Below are positions 51,735-61,631 of a DNA stretch of 64,000 nucleotides, one piece after another (the stretch's first letter is position 1; every line of letters begins with the position of its first letter). The notes under the pieces are model-generated. The model was not told where the DNA came from and searched no databases. It saw only the letters and a list, made by a program, of their open reading frames with translations. The position numbers were made by a program, and so were the translations under genes. This DNA comes from Microbulbifer sp. VAAF005 (GTDB taxonomy: Bacteria; Pseudomonadota; Gammaproteobacteria; Pseudomonadales; Cellvibrionaceae): NCBI RefSeq assembly GCF_030012985.1, contig NZ_CP120233.1, positions 2,091,001 to 2,155,000 on the forward strand, given 5' to 3'.

Positions 51735-52406
51735 TTAAATTTCATAATCAAACAATTCAAAGTCCTCAGCATATAAAGAAGAAACTATATCCCTGCCCTT
51801 TTTATCAAGTAACTCAATCGATCGCTTTCTTACAGGCTTTCTATTATGGGCACGTTCCTGTGAACCCCATCTAACACTAACTAATGATAAATCCGGAAAA
51901 AGTACGTCAAATTTTGCCGAGGATTTGCTAATAGATTCCAGCTTTAATATTAAATCTACATACCTTTTTCCTCCAATATAAAACATATCCTTTTGCTTAA
52001 CACAATGTCGATATCGTAAATCGAAGCCATTGAGAGTATTACTATTCATTGAATAAACATAATCTAAAAAATATCTTCTATAATCAGAATCACTGACCTC
52101 ACCATGATTATATCTCTCATAGATACCCTTATTTACTTCATTAAATGCAGATAAGACTCTATCGTATGGATTACGAACGAAGCCAAAAGTAAAGTGATCC
52201 GTTAGACTCATGAATTCTTCAGGATAAATATCTCTTAAAAGAATCAAAGGCAAATGTGCTTTATCAATTTTTCTACCTTTGAACTCGTCAAACATCCAAA
52301 AGAAATTATCGCGAGTATCAAACTGATACAATGAATTCCTAACAGTCGTGCCAGCGCATTTTGGATTGTGAATGAAGGTGAATTTCTTAGAATCACTTAC
52401 TATCAT
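51735..52406 (-). CDS. Sulfotransferase family 2 protein
   Basis: A 223-residue PAPS-dependent sulfotransferase. FTFIHNPKCAGTTVRNSLY is the PAPS loop, and FTFGFVRNPYDRVLSAFNEV is the 3'-phosphate-binding block with its Arg and Ser. The FIHNPKCAGTT form is typical of Sulfotransfer_2 members that act on carbohydrates. It is spaced 24-26 bp from genes on either side, so it is part of one long operon. Confidence 0.87.
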   Translation of the reverse strand: MIVSDSKKFTFIHNPKCAGTTVRNSLYQFDTRDNFFWMFDEFKGRKIDKAHLPLILLRDIYPEEFMSLTDHFTFGFVRNPYDRVLSAFNEVNKGIYERYNHGEVSDSDYRRYFLDYVYSMNSNTLNGFDLRYRHCVKQKDMFYIGGKRYVDLILKLESISKSSAKFDVLFPDLSLVSVRWGSQERAHNRKPVRKRSIELLDKKGRDIVSSLYAEDFELFDYEI

Positions 52407-52432
52407 AATAACATCGAACCTTAGAGCATTTA

Positions 52433-53467
52433 CTAAACTTCATTTTTTAAGTCAACTAATTTTTTTCTATAAAATTCATTAGCAGGCCTGGCTCGAGAGA
52501 GCACCTTATATAGTACGAAAGAAATCAGCGGATTAATTTTTAAAAAAGCAGATGCTGTATCCCCCATTACTTCAACTTCAGATTGCTCCAAAATAGAACT
52601 AATGTTTAGCGACTCTATGCCCAAGTCACCAGAAGAGGGGGAAATCAGAAAACTCTATATTTCCGTCGTCATCAAAAAGTAATTTTGCTCTCGCAATGAA
52701 AGGAGAATAACCACTCCCAGATTGAACAGTATTCATATAATGAGATCCAAGCCCTTGATAAAGGCCATTCTCATTTTTTTCAGCCTTTGTTCATCCAGAC
52801 GCTCAGAATTTTTAAGTGCAGATTCATAATTCCTTAACCCAATATGCTTATAGTGAAGAAGAGCTATTGGATACTTATTAGAAGACTTGTAATCTAAAGT
52901 TCGCTTCATATATTCAAACCCAAACCCTTTTGGATGGCAGCCATAGCTATAGGCCATATCAAAGTTACAGTCAAAAATAATTCTTTTGTCAAAATTTGGG
53001 GAGCGAATTCCATTTTTATACTGCCCTAATAAAGACTGATCTTTATCTATAGGTTTTTCATCTACAATATCAAATCCGGTAATTTCCGGTACAGTAACTC
53101 CCATATTCTTATATTCAGACAACACATCATGTAATTTGGGGTGGTATAATATTTCATCCATATCACAACTAATAACCCAGTCAGCGACCTCATCGGTGAA
53201 CCTCCCTCCTGCGCGACTGTAATTTTTATATAACTGAGTTTTTAATTGGATATATTTCGCCTCATCAATTTTACCAGTTGAAGACTGCCAACTAATAACG
53301 GTTACCTTAGGAAATTTTTTTGCTAACTCTACGCTACGATCTGTAGAAAGATTATCAAGAAGAAATATTCTCGTACAAATATTACTATAGTACTCTAATA
53401 CATTACTAATTATATCTTCTTCGTTATAGCAAAGGAGATATACATGAATTTTTATATTCGGAGCCAT
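52433..53467 (-). CDS. Glycosyltransferase family 2/92-like protein (two frameshifts)
   Basis: About 344 residues when two single-base errors are corrected. The main part (MAPNIKIHVYLLCYNEEDIISNVLEYYSNICTRIFLLDNLSTD, SCDMDEIL as DxD motif, HYKHIGLRNYESAL) is a GT-A glycosyltransferase. After IKGL the frame breaks near 52747; one extra base gives GLGSHYMNTVQSGSGYSP and FDDDGNIEFSDFP. A second break at the G5 run 52637-52641 (one base too many) leads into SSGDLGIESLNISSIL and the stop at 52433. The small frame at 52433-52624 is therefore the true C-terminus, not a separate gene. Confidence 0.78.
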
Positions 53468-53477
53468 GAAATATACC

Positions 53478-54446
53478 TCAAGATTGAGAGTCTCTATATG
53501 AACAAATTAGATAATCAAGAAGATTCTTAACCCCTTCTGTGGGATCCCAATCAAAATAGTCAACGACTTTTGCATCCTGAGATAGACACATATACTCCTC
53601 GCCAAAAATTTCCTCTCCCTCACAGAATTTACTGATGAATTTTCTATTTGATTCAAAATATGCAAGCTTTACAGAGTCGGAAAAAATTTTCGGAAGGAGG
53701 AAATCAGATTTTGCCAATTCCGATCTGGAAAAATCAGATATTAATTTAAAGTCATCCATATTTTTTCTATTTAGAGCCAATTTAAGCTTTACTCCTTCGG
53801 CACTGAGAGAGTAATTTGCACCCTCCCCATTTGAAATCGGCTTTAACTCTGACAAACAATTAGGTGCAATATCCAAAAGTTGTAAAAACTCAGATTCTAA
53901 CCCCTTATCCTTATACCTTATCTGATCGTATGGAATTATTTTTATACTACACCCAAGCTCTAACCAAGCATTGCAAGTTTCATAATAATCAAGAACCTTA
54001 TCTGTATTTTTCCAATTTAAATTGGTCGTACGAGAAAGAGCCTTTACATCTTGATTATATCCCGATGCTAACAATTCGTCTTGGCGCCTAACAGTATAAA
54101 CGATTTCTATTTCATCATAAAATCGCTTAAGAAAATCTACGAGCTTTTCTTTATTCGCTATATGAAAATATTCTGAAGAGATAAATGTTTTTGAGAAGCC
54201 ATTTGACTTATCTAAAAGCTTCGCCAAATCGTCTATATCAACCTCTCTTTTCAGTCCATAAATATCTTTTCGGCTAATAAGTCTATCAGAGTCTATAAAA
54301 TTACACGCCAGATTATGAGGAAGACGATTAGCTAGAATCAATACACCACCAGCTTTAGAAATATACTCTCTGTTAACATTGAAGCATGATTGAATATAAC
54401 TTGTTCCAGTTTTCGGCATACCTGCATGGAGATACAACTTAGTCAT
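53478..54446 (-). CDS. Sulfotransferase-like protein
   Basis: A 322-residue protein with an N-terminal PAPS-type loop (KLYLHAGMPKTGTSYIQSCF) and a second conserved block EIVYTVRRQDELLASGYNQDVK, as in distant sulfotransferases of bacterial surface-glycan loci. The rest is not informative by eye. Its ATG overlaps the stop of the upstream GT4 gene by one base (TAATG), and the next gene starts 10 bp after its stop, so translation is coupled with glycosyltransferases on both sides. Confidence 0.78.
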   Translation of the reverse strand: MTKLYLHAGMPKTGTSYIQSCFNVNREYISKAGGVLILANRLPHNLACNFIDSDRLISRKDIYGLKREVDIDDLAKLLDKSNGFSKTFISSEYFHIANKEKLVDFLKRFYDEIEIVYTVRRQDELLASGYNQDVKALSRTTNLNWKNTDKVLDYYETCNAWLELGCSIKIIPYDQIRYKDKGLESEFLQLLDIAPNCLSELKPISNGEGANYSLSAEGVKLKLALNRKNMDDFKLISDFSRSELAKSDFLLPKIFSDSVKLAYFESNRKFISKFCEGEEIFGEEYMCLSQDAKVVDYFDWDPTEGVKNLLDYLICSYRDSQS

Positions 54447-55678
54447 TAATAAGCCTCCAGATGTTTCTCTGCACAGTCATTAATACTCAAAGGAGAAGTA
54501 ATTCCTTTACTAATAAACTCCCAATCAACTGCTCTTTCATGTGCCTTAGTTATAGCAGACTTCAAAGAATTACTATTTCCATGTCGAAAATTATATCCAT
54601 TTATACCATCAGTAATTTTTTCAACCATCCCGCCAATATCACTGCCAATCAATGGGCGACCATGATTAAAAGCTTCCTGAATTACCATTGGAGAATTCTC
54701 CCACCAAACCGAGGGAATAATTACCCAGTCCGCTTGCTCCATCAACTTGCCAATCTCATGGGATTCATATGATCCATGCAAAGTCACTAAATCTCCCAGC
54801 TCCTCTAATAGATCATGAATTTTTTCCTGAAATTCCTCAGTCTGCCCCTCTAGATTTGCGCCATGAATATCGAGGTGTACTTCTTCCCGAACTTCATCTG
54901 GCAGCAATTTAAAGGCTTCTAGTAATACATCAACCCCTTTAAACGGATTGATTTGGCCAAAAAATGCAAAACGACCCCGTTTTTCGCCTTCACCCAGTGG
55001 CCTTGCAGCCGGGCGCTCTACTTCTGGTTGACCATTTTCGATCATGATCAGCTTTTCTTCTGGAATCCCCCAATCTTTATATCGATCAACCAGGAAGTGA
55101 CTGGGGGAAACAAATTTATCCACTAGATTGAAGATGGACTTGATATATTTTTCCCGCAGAAAAAAATCTGCAGTAGAACGTTCAGGAAAACAACGTCCAC
55201 AGTCAGCTGGTGATGATTTATAGCAGAGCTTCATCTGTTTGCCCGGCTTTACCATCTGTCCATTGTTTGCACAAATTGCCAAATATTCATGCAATGTCAT
55301 CACAATACGCGTATCCGGCAGTGTATTTCTAACTTCACGTACTAATTCAAGTCCCATATGAATATAGTGATGAAAGTGAACTACTGTTGGTCGATATCGT
55401 TGGAGCAATGCGCGGAATTCCTGCCATACATGCTTTTTACAACCTGATTGAAACAGGAAGAAGTCAGACATATGCGTATGAAATAGGATCTCTTTCTCAG
55501 AGTTAATTGTAGAAAAGGCAGACCCACCATGAGACGCTTGGTTAGTCCGAGCTAAAAATACGGTATCCAAGCCCCGCCGTTCATACTCTTTAAATAAATT
55601 GTAAGCAGCAACTTCAGCTCCACCTTTACTGTGATCCGGGTGGCCATGCGAAACGATCAGTATTCTTTGTTCTGTCAT
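54446..55678 (-). CDS. Glycosyltransferase family 4
   Basis: A 410-residue GT-B enzyme. The N-terminal domain holds ILIVSHGHPDHSKGGAEVAAYNLFKEYERRG; the C-terminal GT4 domain has FAFFGQINPFKGVDVLLEAF, LHGSYESHEIGKLMEQADWVIIPSVWWENSPMVIQEAFNHGRPLIGSDIGGM with the EX7E motif. A cysteine cluster (CANN, LCYKSS, DCGRCFPE) between the domains is common in this subgroup. ATG 55678 has AAGGA eight bases upstream and lies 11 bp after the preceding stop; the longer frame from 55708 overlaps that gene. Donor and acceptor sugars are unknown. Confidence 0.88.
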   Translation of the reverse strand: MTEQRILIVSHGHPDHSKGGAEVAAYNLFKEYERRGLDTVFLARTNQASHGGSAFSTINSEKEILFHTHMSDFFLFQSGCKKHVWQEFRALLQRYRPTVVHFHHYIHMGLELVREVRNTLPDTRIVMTLHEYLAICANNGQMVKPGKQMKLCYKSSPADCGRCFPERSTADFFLREKYIKSIFNLVDKFVSPSHFLVDRYKDWGIPEEKLIMIENGQPEVERPAARPLGEGEKRGRFAFFGQINPFKGVDVLLEAFKLLPDEVREEVHLDIHGANLEGQTEEFQEKIHDLLEELGDLVTLHGSYESHEIGKLMEQADWVIIPSVWWENSPMVIQEAFNHGRPLIGSDIGGMVEKITDGINGYNFRHGNSNSLKSAITKAHERAVDWEFISKGITSPLSINDCAEKHLEAY

Positions 55679-55688
55679 CGGTAAGTCC

Positions 55689-57560
55689 TTAGTGCACCAG
55701 CTGCTCAATTAGATTTCCCCAGCGCTCTGTGTGTTGCCAAGCGTTGTATAGGGTAATCTTGAATTTCCAATCGCGATTTTCAAATAAGTTCTGAGACAAT
55801 CTCTCTAAATGATAGAGCTTCTCATCAGAAAGTACGTAATGGCGATATCCCATATCACGCAACTTCAGACAAAGATCTGAATCCTCAAAATCACCGAGCA
55901 CATAAGTCTCATCTAGACCACCGACAGACTGGTAGAGCGATTTAGTGATAAACATGCAAGCCCCAGTAACAGCTGGGGACTCAGTGACCGGATCTATATT
56001 TAACAACCACTCAGGATTACCTTTTCCTGGGTGTTCATTAAGCCATAGATTGCCAAACTGCATACTCTTGGAAAAACTCATACCCACATGCTGTATAGTG
56101 CCATCATCAAATACCAGCTTTGGTGCAACAACGCCAACATCTTCCAAGCCCGATGATTTTTCTTCAATTCTAGAAAGCCAACCATTACGACTTGGAATAA
56201 TATCTGAATTAAGCAGTACTAGTTTATCTGCGGTTGCATACTTGACGCCCAGGTTATTGGCACCAGCATAGCCCAGGTTTCTGCCACCATAGATCACCTT
56301 GAAGCCTATAGGGAACAACATACTGGTGTCGTAACAGAATGGGATAAACTCATCGTAGAGTCTGGGATCATCCAGGACGTAGATTAATTCAGTTTCATTA
56401 AAATCTTCATCATTAATAAACTGTGCAATCTGGTGTAAAAGAAAATCATAGCGGCCATAAAGCGGAACAATGACACTACGTTTAGGATTGCGAACCTCTG
56501 TGCCAAACTGCAATACTTCAACTTTAGGTTCATCTAGAAGATCACGCCGATTCGACCAAAGTGCAGATAATGCCGGGCCGATATGTTGACGCATATTTAC
56601 CTGGTAATCTCTTCCGGTAACATTAAAATTCACTAACACTTGTTGGCTAGCCAAAATAATATCTTCCCGCACATTGGATTGCTGTACTGGAATTGTGCCT
56701 AAAGCACCATCTTTAGTGAAAAAAAGAAGTTCTAACTTAGCTTGCTCAATTAAATGTGGCATAGGTATCCAAGCAAAGAATCCAGCCTTATAAGTTGGAC
56801 TTACTTTTCCAGGAAAAGCTTCCAGAACATCCTGGCGAGTATAACGAGCAGACTCTTTGAGTAAGTTCTCGCTATAACTACCATCGGTAGTACGCAAAAC
56901 CAAACTCGCCAAGTCATTTTGTCCATCTAATAGCCAGCCTGATAGGAATAAACCGTGCCCCGGTACTGCTAAAATGTTATCCCAGTGGGAGTTAACTTTA
57001 GATTTAAGTTGGTTTTCATCCAGTGTACGCAATCCTGGGATTACAAATACACTGTTACCCATACTTTCGAACATCAGATCAAGTAGTTGTGCCTTTTCAT
57101 CCGTACGCCAAGTCATACAATGGCCAAATAGGGATTCACCACTTAATTCAACAAAAGCATTTAACTCAACGCTCTTAGCTTTAGAGTCTTTAGCTGAAAC
57201 AGATAAACATAGGGATTTTTCGTTCACTGGGTGATCATAAGGCCAGTCTACCAATAGGCTATACCCCCAACGGGCACTACCTTCAAAGCCAAAATGTCGA
57301 TTTACATCTAAGCGAGTTGTGCGCAGCGTTGAGTAATTAAGTTCACCAATATTTGGTCCTTCAAAATCTTCATCGCTATCAATATATTCAAGGCGAAAGT
57401 CCAATGTGCTATGGGCGGGGTGAAAGGCCCAACCTTGTATCAATAAATGCTTGCCACCAATAACACCACATATATCAACCCAAACCTGAGCTATTTCCGG
57501 GAAATTCTTAGTTGGCTTAGTTGTTGCCGCCTTTAAACGCTCTAGTATCTTAATTCCCAT
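55689..57560 (-). CDS. GT2 glycosyltransferase with two N-terminal GWA-type modules
   Basis: A 623-residue protein. Two modules precede the catalytic domain: one near residues 25-130 (HLLIQGWAFHPAHSTLDFRLEYIDSDEDF) and one near 195-300 (LFLSGWLLDGQNDLASLVLRTTDGSY, RYTRQDVLEAF, AGFFAWIP). The GT2 domain (about 355-620) has RSVIVPLYGRYDFLLHQIAQF, NNLGVKYATADKLVLLNSDIIP, GTIQHVGMSF and GDFEDSDLCLKLRDMGYRHY. It lies between rfbB and a GT4 gene. It may be a rhamnosyltransferase, given the neighbouring dTDP-rhamnose genes, but that is inference only. Confidence 0.87.
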   Translation of the reverse strand: MGIKILERLKAATTKPTKNFPEIAQVWVDICGVIGGKHLLIQGWAFHPAHSTLDFRLEYIDSDEDFEGPNIGELNYSTLRTTRLDVNRHFGFEGSARWGYSLLVDWPYDHPVNEKSLCLSVSAKDSKAKSVELNAFVELSGESLFGHCMTWRTDEKAQLLDLMFESMGNSVFVIPGLRTLDENQLKSKVNSHWDNILAVPGHGLFLSGWLLDGQNDLASLVLRTTDGSYSENLLKESARYTRQDVLEAFPGKVSPTYKAGFFAWIPMPHLIEQAKLELLFFTKDGALGTIPVQQSNVREDIILASQQVLVNFNVTGRDYQVNMRQHIGPALSALWSNRRDLLDEPKVEVLQFGTEVRNPKRSVIVPLYGRYDFLLHQIAQFINDEDFNETELIYVLDDPRLYDEFIPFCYDTSMLFPIGFKVIYGGRNLGYAGANNLGVKYATADKLVLLNSDIIPSRNGWLSRIEEKSSGLEDVGVVAPKLVFDDGTIQHVGMSFSKSMQFGNLWLNEHPGKGNPEWLLNIDPVTESPAVTGACMFITKSLYQSVGGLDETYVLGDFEDSDLCLKLRDMGYRHYVLSDEKLYHLERLSQNLFENRDWKFKITLYNAWQHTERWGNLIEQLVH

Positions 57561-57575
57561 TATCTCATTCCATCC

Positions 57576-58691
57576 TTATTCAGCGGTACGATATTGTTGT
57601 GCAATCCATTTACGGTAACTGCCATCCATTACCGCTCTCCACCAACAATCATTGTTCAAATACCATTGCAAAGTCTTATAAATGCCTGTCTCAAAGCTCT
57701 CCAGGGGTTGATAACCAAGTTCATTATTGGATTTCTTTGGATCAATGGCATAGCGGCGGTCATGGCCGGCCCTATCCTGGACGAATGTAATTAACTCTTG
57801 CGCATTACCTTTGATAACAGATAGCGCTTGAGGGTACTTAGTGGCTAGCGAAGTGTTTTCAGCAAACTCACGATTCATCAAGTCACAGATGAGTTTAACA
57901 ATATCGATGTTTGCCCATTCATTAATGCCACCGATGTTATAGCACTCTCCAAGTTGCCCTTTTTGTATCACCTGTTCAATGCCCCTAGCGTGATCTTCGA
58001 CATAAAGCCAATCGCGAATCTGTCTTCCATCTCCATATATAGGCAATGGTTGATTGAGCAAAATATTTGTGATCACCAGCGGAATCAGTTTCTCTGGAAA
58101 ATGGTAAGGACCATAATTATTGGAGCAATTACTGGTTGTTACCTGCAGTCCATAAGTATGGTGATAGGCTCGAACTAGATGATCAGAGGCAGCCTTGCTG
58201 GCAGAGTATGGGCTATTTGGAGCGTATTGGCTCGTTTCACTAAATGCAGGATCTTCTGCTTCAAGAGTGCCATACACTTCATCGGTTGATACATGGTGAA
58301 AACGGTGAGTTTCTCGATGGAGCCCTTCATCCAGCCATACTTTTTTTACCGCCTTTAACAAGCTGTGAGTACCGATAATATTTGTCTGGATAAAGGCATC
58401 TGGCCCACTTATCGAACGGTCTACATGGCTCTCAGCTGCAAAATGTACCAAAGTATCAATCCGATGCTCTCTAAGTATATTTTCGACTAAATGTGTATCT
58501 GAAATATCGCCCTGATAGAACTTAAAGGTCGGCAGATCACTAACTGAATCTAAATTTGCAAAATTACCAGCATAGGTGAGCGCATCCAGAACTACTACTA
58601 CGTCTTGTGGATAGGTTTTCATCCAGTAGTGAACAAAATTGGCTCCTATAAAGCCTGCGCCACCGGTTACCAGCAAGTGTTTCATCTTCAT
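57576..58691 (-). CDS. rfbB: dTDP-glucose 4,6-dehydratase
   Basis: Second enzyme of dTDP-L-rhamnose synthesis (RmlB): an NAD-dependent short-chain dehydrogenase that converts dTDP-glucose to dTDP-4-keto-6-deoxyglucose. The 371-residue product has the Rossmann motif VTGGAGFIGANF, HFAAESHVDRSI, the catalytic HVSTDEVYG and YSASKAASDHLVRAY (YxxxK). An ATG two codons inside is an alternative start. It is the last of the four rfb genes in the transcription order A-C-D-B and is followed 15 bp later by a glycosyltransferase. Confidence 0.96.
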   Translation of the reverse strand: MKMKHLLVTGGAGFIGANFVHYWMKTYPQDVVVVLDALTYAGNFANLDSVSDLPTFKFYQGDISDTHLVENILREHRIDTLVHFAAESHVDRSISGPDAFIQTNIIGTHSLLKAVKKVWLDEGLHRETHRFHHVSTDEVYGTLEAEDPAFSETSQYAPNSPYSASKAASDHLVRAYHHTYGLQVTTSNCSNNYGPYHFPEKLIPLVITNILLNQPLPIYGDGRQIRDWLYVEDHARGIEQVIQKGQLGECYNIGGINEWANIDIVKLICDLMNREFAENTSLATKYPQALSVIKGNAQELITFVQDRAGHDRRYAIDPKKSNNELGYQPLESFETGIYKTLQWYLNNDCWWRAVMDGSYRKWIAQQYRTAE

Positions 58692-58730
58692 ACCAAAAAT
58701 TAGCTACGATTTATTTAAAATCGATTTGTA

Positions 58731-59600
58731 CTATTGAGATTTTAGGGATAGTGCTTGTCTCAGAGACTCCCGCCAATGTGGCAGTTCAACTTCCAGTTCA
58801 TTTATCAATCGGCTCTTATCTAGGACACTGTATGCTGGCCTTTCAGCCGGTGTTGGATAGTCTTCAGTTCTAATTGCATCAATGGAAAGCTCTTTATCGG
58901 AAGGAATAAGGCCAAATTTCTTACTTTCTTCGAATATTGCTACTGCAAAATCATACCAACTTGCCACTCCCAGATCGGTGCAATGAAAAATACCTTTTAC
59001 ACTATTTTGCTCGGCTAATATGAATAGAACCTTAGCAAGAGTTCCAGTCCATGTTGGTGTGCCTATCTGATCTGCAACTACACCTAATATCTTCCTGTCA
59101 GACATTAGTCTAAGCATCGTACTAACAAAGTTATTACCATGGGCAGAATAAACCCAAGCAGTACGTACTATTACCGCTTCTGGTAGTACATTCTGAACGG
59201 CAACTTCAGCTTCCGCTTTACTAGCGCCATATACCCCCAATGGATTCAACTTATTTGTTACCAAATAAGGGGATGACTTTTTCCCATCAAAAACGAAATC
59301 AGTAGATATGTGGATAAGTCTAATACTAAGTCTCTTGCATACCTCAGCTAGGTTTGATGCACCAATTGCATTAACAGAAAAAGCTAGGTCTTGCTCTTTT
59401 TCAGCTTTATCTACAGCCGTATAAGCTGCTGCATTAATAATTAAATTTGGGCGATACTTCTCTACTACCGATTCAACGGTGGACCGATCAGTAATATCAA
59501 GCTCCTCACGAGATAAGCCTATCAACTCATACTCCACAGGACATAGACGCTGAAGTTCACGTCCAAGCTGACCGTTTTTGCCAGTTACTAGAATTTTCAT
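58731..59600 (-). CDS. rfbD: dTDP-4-dehydrorhamnose reductase
   Basis: Last step of dTDP-L-rhamnose synthesis (RmlD), reducing the 4-keto group with NADPH. It has MKILVTGKNGQLGRELQ, LIINAAAYTAVDKAE, HISTDFVFDGKK and YGASKAEAE. ATG 59600 gives 288 residues, the normal length; the frame extends to 59666, but the extra residues are unlike the family. It lies 39 bp upstream of rfbB. Confidence 0.95.
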   Translation of the reverse strand: MKILVTGKNGQLGRELQRLCPVEYELIGLSREELDITDRSTVESVVEKYRPNLIINAAAYTAVDKAEKEQDLAFSVNAIGASNLAEVCKRLSIRLIHISTDFVFDGKKSSPYLVTNKLNPLGVYGASKAEAEVAVQNVLPEAVIVRTAWVYSAHGNNFVSTMLRLMSDRKILGVVADQIGTPTWTGTLAKVLFILAEQNSVKGIFHCTDLGVASWYDFAVAIFEESKKFGLIPSDKELSIDAIRTEDYPTPAERPAYSVLDKSRLINELEVELPHWRESLRQALSLKSQ

Positions 59601-59739
59601 AGATACGCCAACCGATTGCCTATAGTAACGATACACATGGCTTATATACGCAGCATTGCAAAGCAATTAATTTATAAATTACGAGGAGACCTTGTATAAG
59701 GATTTAACTACAACTTCAGAAATATACTGTTATCGTTTG

Positions 59740-60288
59740 TTATGCAAAGTAGTCGGCATCCCGAAAGTGCCTACCTTCAGCATCTTTCCTTGAGAGTATG
59801 GGGGGACGCCCATCTTCGATCGGCCAGCTTATATTTAGGTCCAGATCATTCCACAATATCGACTGCTCATAGCTTGGAGCGTAATAATCTGTACATTTAT
59901 ATACAAATTCAGCCGATTCACTTGTAACATAAAACCCGTGCGCGAATCCCTCTGGTATCCATAGTTGCCGTTTGTTCTCAGCTGACAAATAGACACCGAC
60001 CCAGCTGCCGAAAGTTGGTGAGCTTTTGCGTAGGTCTACGGCAACATCAAAGACCTCTCCTTGTACCACTCGCACAAGTTTTCCTTGAGTTTGCTCTGTT
60101 TGATAGTGCAGACCGCGTAAAATACCCCTGGAAGATTTACTATGATTATCTTGTACAAATACACTATTTGCACATTTATCCAAAAATACATCATCACGAA
60201 ATGACTCAAAGAAAAATCCTCTTTCATCACCAAAGATCTTTGGTTCGATGATTTTTACATCGGGTATATCTGTTTCAATAATATTCAT
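59740..60288 (-). CDS. rfbC: dTDP-4-dehydrorhamnose 3,5-epimerase
   Basis: Third enzyme of the dTDP-L-rhamnose route (RmlC), a cupin-fold epimerase. Hallmarks: IIEPKIFGDERGFFFESF, VQDNHSKSSRGILRGLHYQ with catalytic His, KLVRVVQGEVFDVAVDLR, WIPEGFAHGFYV and KCTDYYAPSYEQ. ATG 60288 (MNIIETDIPDV) gives 182 residues, matching the family; the longer frame from 60336 is not needed. Confidence 0.95.
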   Translation of the reverse strand: MNIIETDIPDVKIIEPKIFGDERGFFFESFRDDVFLDKCANSVFVQDNHSKSSRGILRGLHYQTEQTQGKLVRVVQGEVFDVAVDLRKSSPTFGSWVGVYLSAENKRQLWIPEGFAHGFYVTSESAEFVYKCTDYYAPSYEQSILWNDLDLNISWPIEDGRPPILSRKDAEGRHFRDADYFA

Positions 60289-60421
60289 AAGGTCTAAATG
60301 TCTACAACTGCCAAGACCAAGCTCTATCAAGCTCAAGCTAAAAACTGTAAGAAGTGGAGCCGTCCATCCTTAGACGATACCCTGGTTAAACTTCAAATAA
60401 CCAATATATGTTATCGCTTAC

Positions 60422-61354
60422 TTAAAGATTTGAAGCATACCTGCGCTCACTTAAAGATGATATTTCGCCATTTTCAATTAGCAATTGCATTAAGTACTTA
60501 CCATATCCACTTTTCATAAGTGGCTGTATTTGAGCTTCCAGTTCTTGAGCACTAATAAAGCCTTTGCGATAAGCGACCTCTTCAGGGCAAGCTATTTTCT
60601 GCCCTTGTCGGCGCTCAATCGTCTGAACAAATTGCGCTGCATCCAAAAGGTTGTCATGGGTACCTGTATCCAGCCAGGCGCTACCTCGACCAAGGTGCTC
60701 TACATCTAGCTGCCCCTGCTCTAAATACACCTTATTGATATCAGTAATTTCCAGCTCTCCACGACTACTAGGTTTGACTTCTTTAGCAATGTCACAGACT
60801 TGGCTGTCATAGAAGTACAATCCCGTTACAGCATAATTTGACCTGGGTGCTTCGGGCTTTTCCTCTAGGCTGACTGCTTTTCCTTCAGTATCGAACTCCA
60901 CAACACCATATGCTTTAGGGTCTGCAACACGATAACCAAAGACAGTAGCACCATTGTCTCTTTTATCCGCCTGCTGAAGAATTCGGCTAAAGTTATGTGC
61001 GTAAAAAATATTATCGCCCAGAACCAGTGCACTATTACTATCGCCTACATGATCACGACCAATTAAAAATGCTTGGGCCAAGCCGTCTGGAGACGGCTGC
61101 ACCGCATAAGAAATGTTTAATCCCCACTGTGCGCCATCTTCAAGCAGACGCCGGTACAAACATTGCTCATCTGGTGTTGTAATAATCAGAATGTCCTTGA
61201 TTCCTGCCAACATAAGGGTAGTTAGGGGGTAGTAGATCATCGGTTTGTCATAAACAGCCATTAACTGCTTCCCGACACCCTTTGTTAAGGGATATAAGCG
61301 TGTACCAGAACCTCCAGCCAAGATAATTCCCTTCCGATCAGAAGACCCCTTCAC
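60422..61354 (-). CDS. rfbA: Glucose-1-phosphate thymidylyltransferase
   Basis: First enzyme of the pathway (RmlA), joining dTTP and glucose-1-phosphate to dTDP-glucose. The 310-residue protein shows [49 protein letters not shown] and [20 protein letters not shown], all typical. It is the first gene of the rfb group; the 277-bp region upstream, with an inverted repeat at 61511-61576, probably carries the promoter and leader. Confidence 0.96.
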   Translation of the reverse strand: MKGSSDRKGIILAGGSGTRLYPLTKGVGKQLMAVYDKPMIYYPLTTLMLAGIKDILIITTPDEQCLYRRLLEDGAQWGLNISYAVQPSPDGLAQAFLIGRDHVGDSNSALVLGDNIFYAHNFSRILQQADKRDNGATVFGYRVADPKAYGVVEFDTEGKAVSLEEKPEAPRSNYAVTGLYFYDSQVCDIAKEVKPSSRGELEITDINKVYLEQGQLDVEHLGRGSAWLDTGTHDNLLDAAQFVQTIERRQGQKIACPEEVAYRKGFISAQELEAQIQPLMKSGYGKYLMQLLIENGEISSLSERRYASNL

Positions 61355-61510
61355 AGTTTTTCCCCCAACGTTGAATCAATATTCATTTATTAATCACATC
61401 AAACAAAAAGATGTCGATGCAAAAATACAGGATTTATAGACTTAAGAGTCCAGGAAAGTTATCAAACTTTATAATGACAAATTCGAAGTGAATAATTACA
61501 TACAACACTT

Positions 61511-61576
61511 TAAATCGGTATGGTGTAAGACTTACAGCTTATAACAGCCTGCAAGGAAACTAACCATACCGATTTA
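61511..61576. repeat. 14-bp perfect inverted repeat in the rfbA upstream region
   Basis: TAAATCGGTATGGT at 61511-61524 is repeated in reverse at 61563-61576. A smaller palindrome, GTAAG-A-CTTAC, lies inside at 61525-61535. It sits in the 277-bp gap between kpsD and rfbA and could form a leader stem or bind a regulator. Confidence 0.6.
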
Positions 61577-61631
61577 TATCGTGCAATATGGGAGCCAATC
61601 TTAAAAAAGTTTACAACCTTTTAGTACCAAG

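Noticed and set aside
52433..52624. Separate small gene of 63 codons
   Set aside because: It begins at a TTG without a ribosome site and joins, after removing one base from a G5 run, to the C-terminus of the preceding glycosyltransferase.
61355..61631. JUMPstart/ops element before the capsule sugar genes
   Set aside because: No GGCGGTAG-like core was found on the minus strand in this gap.
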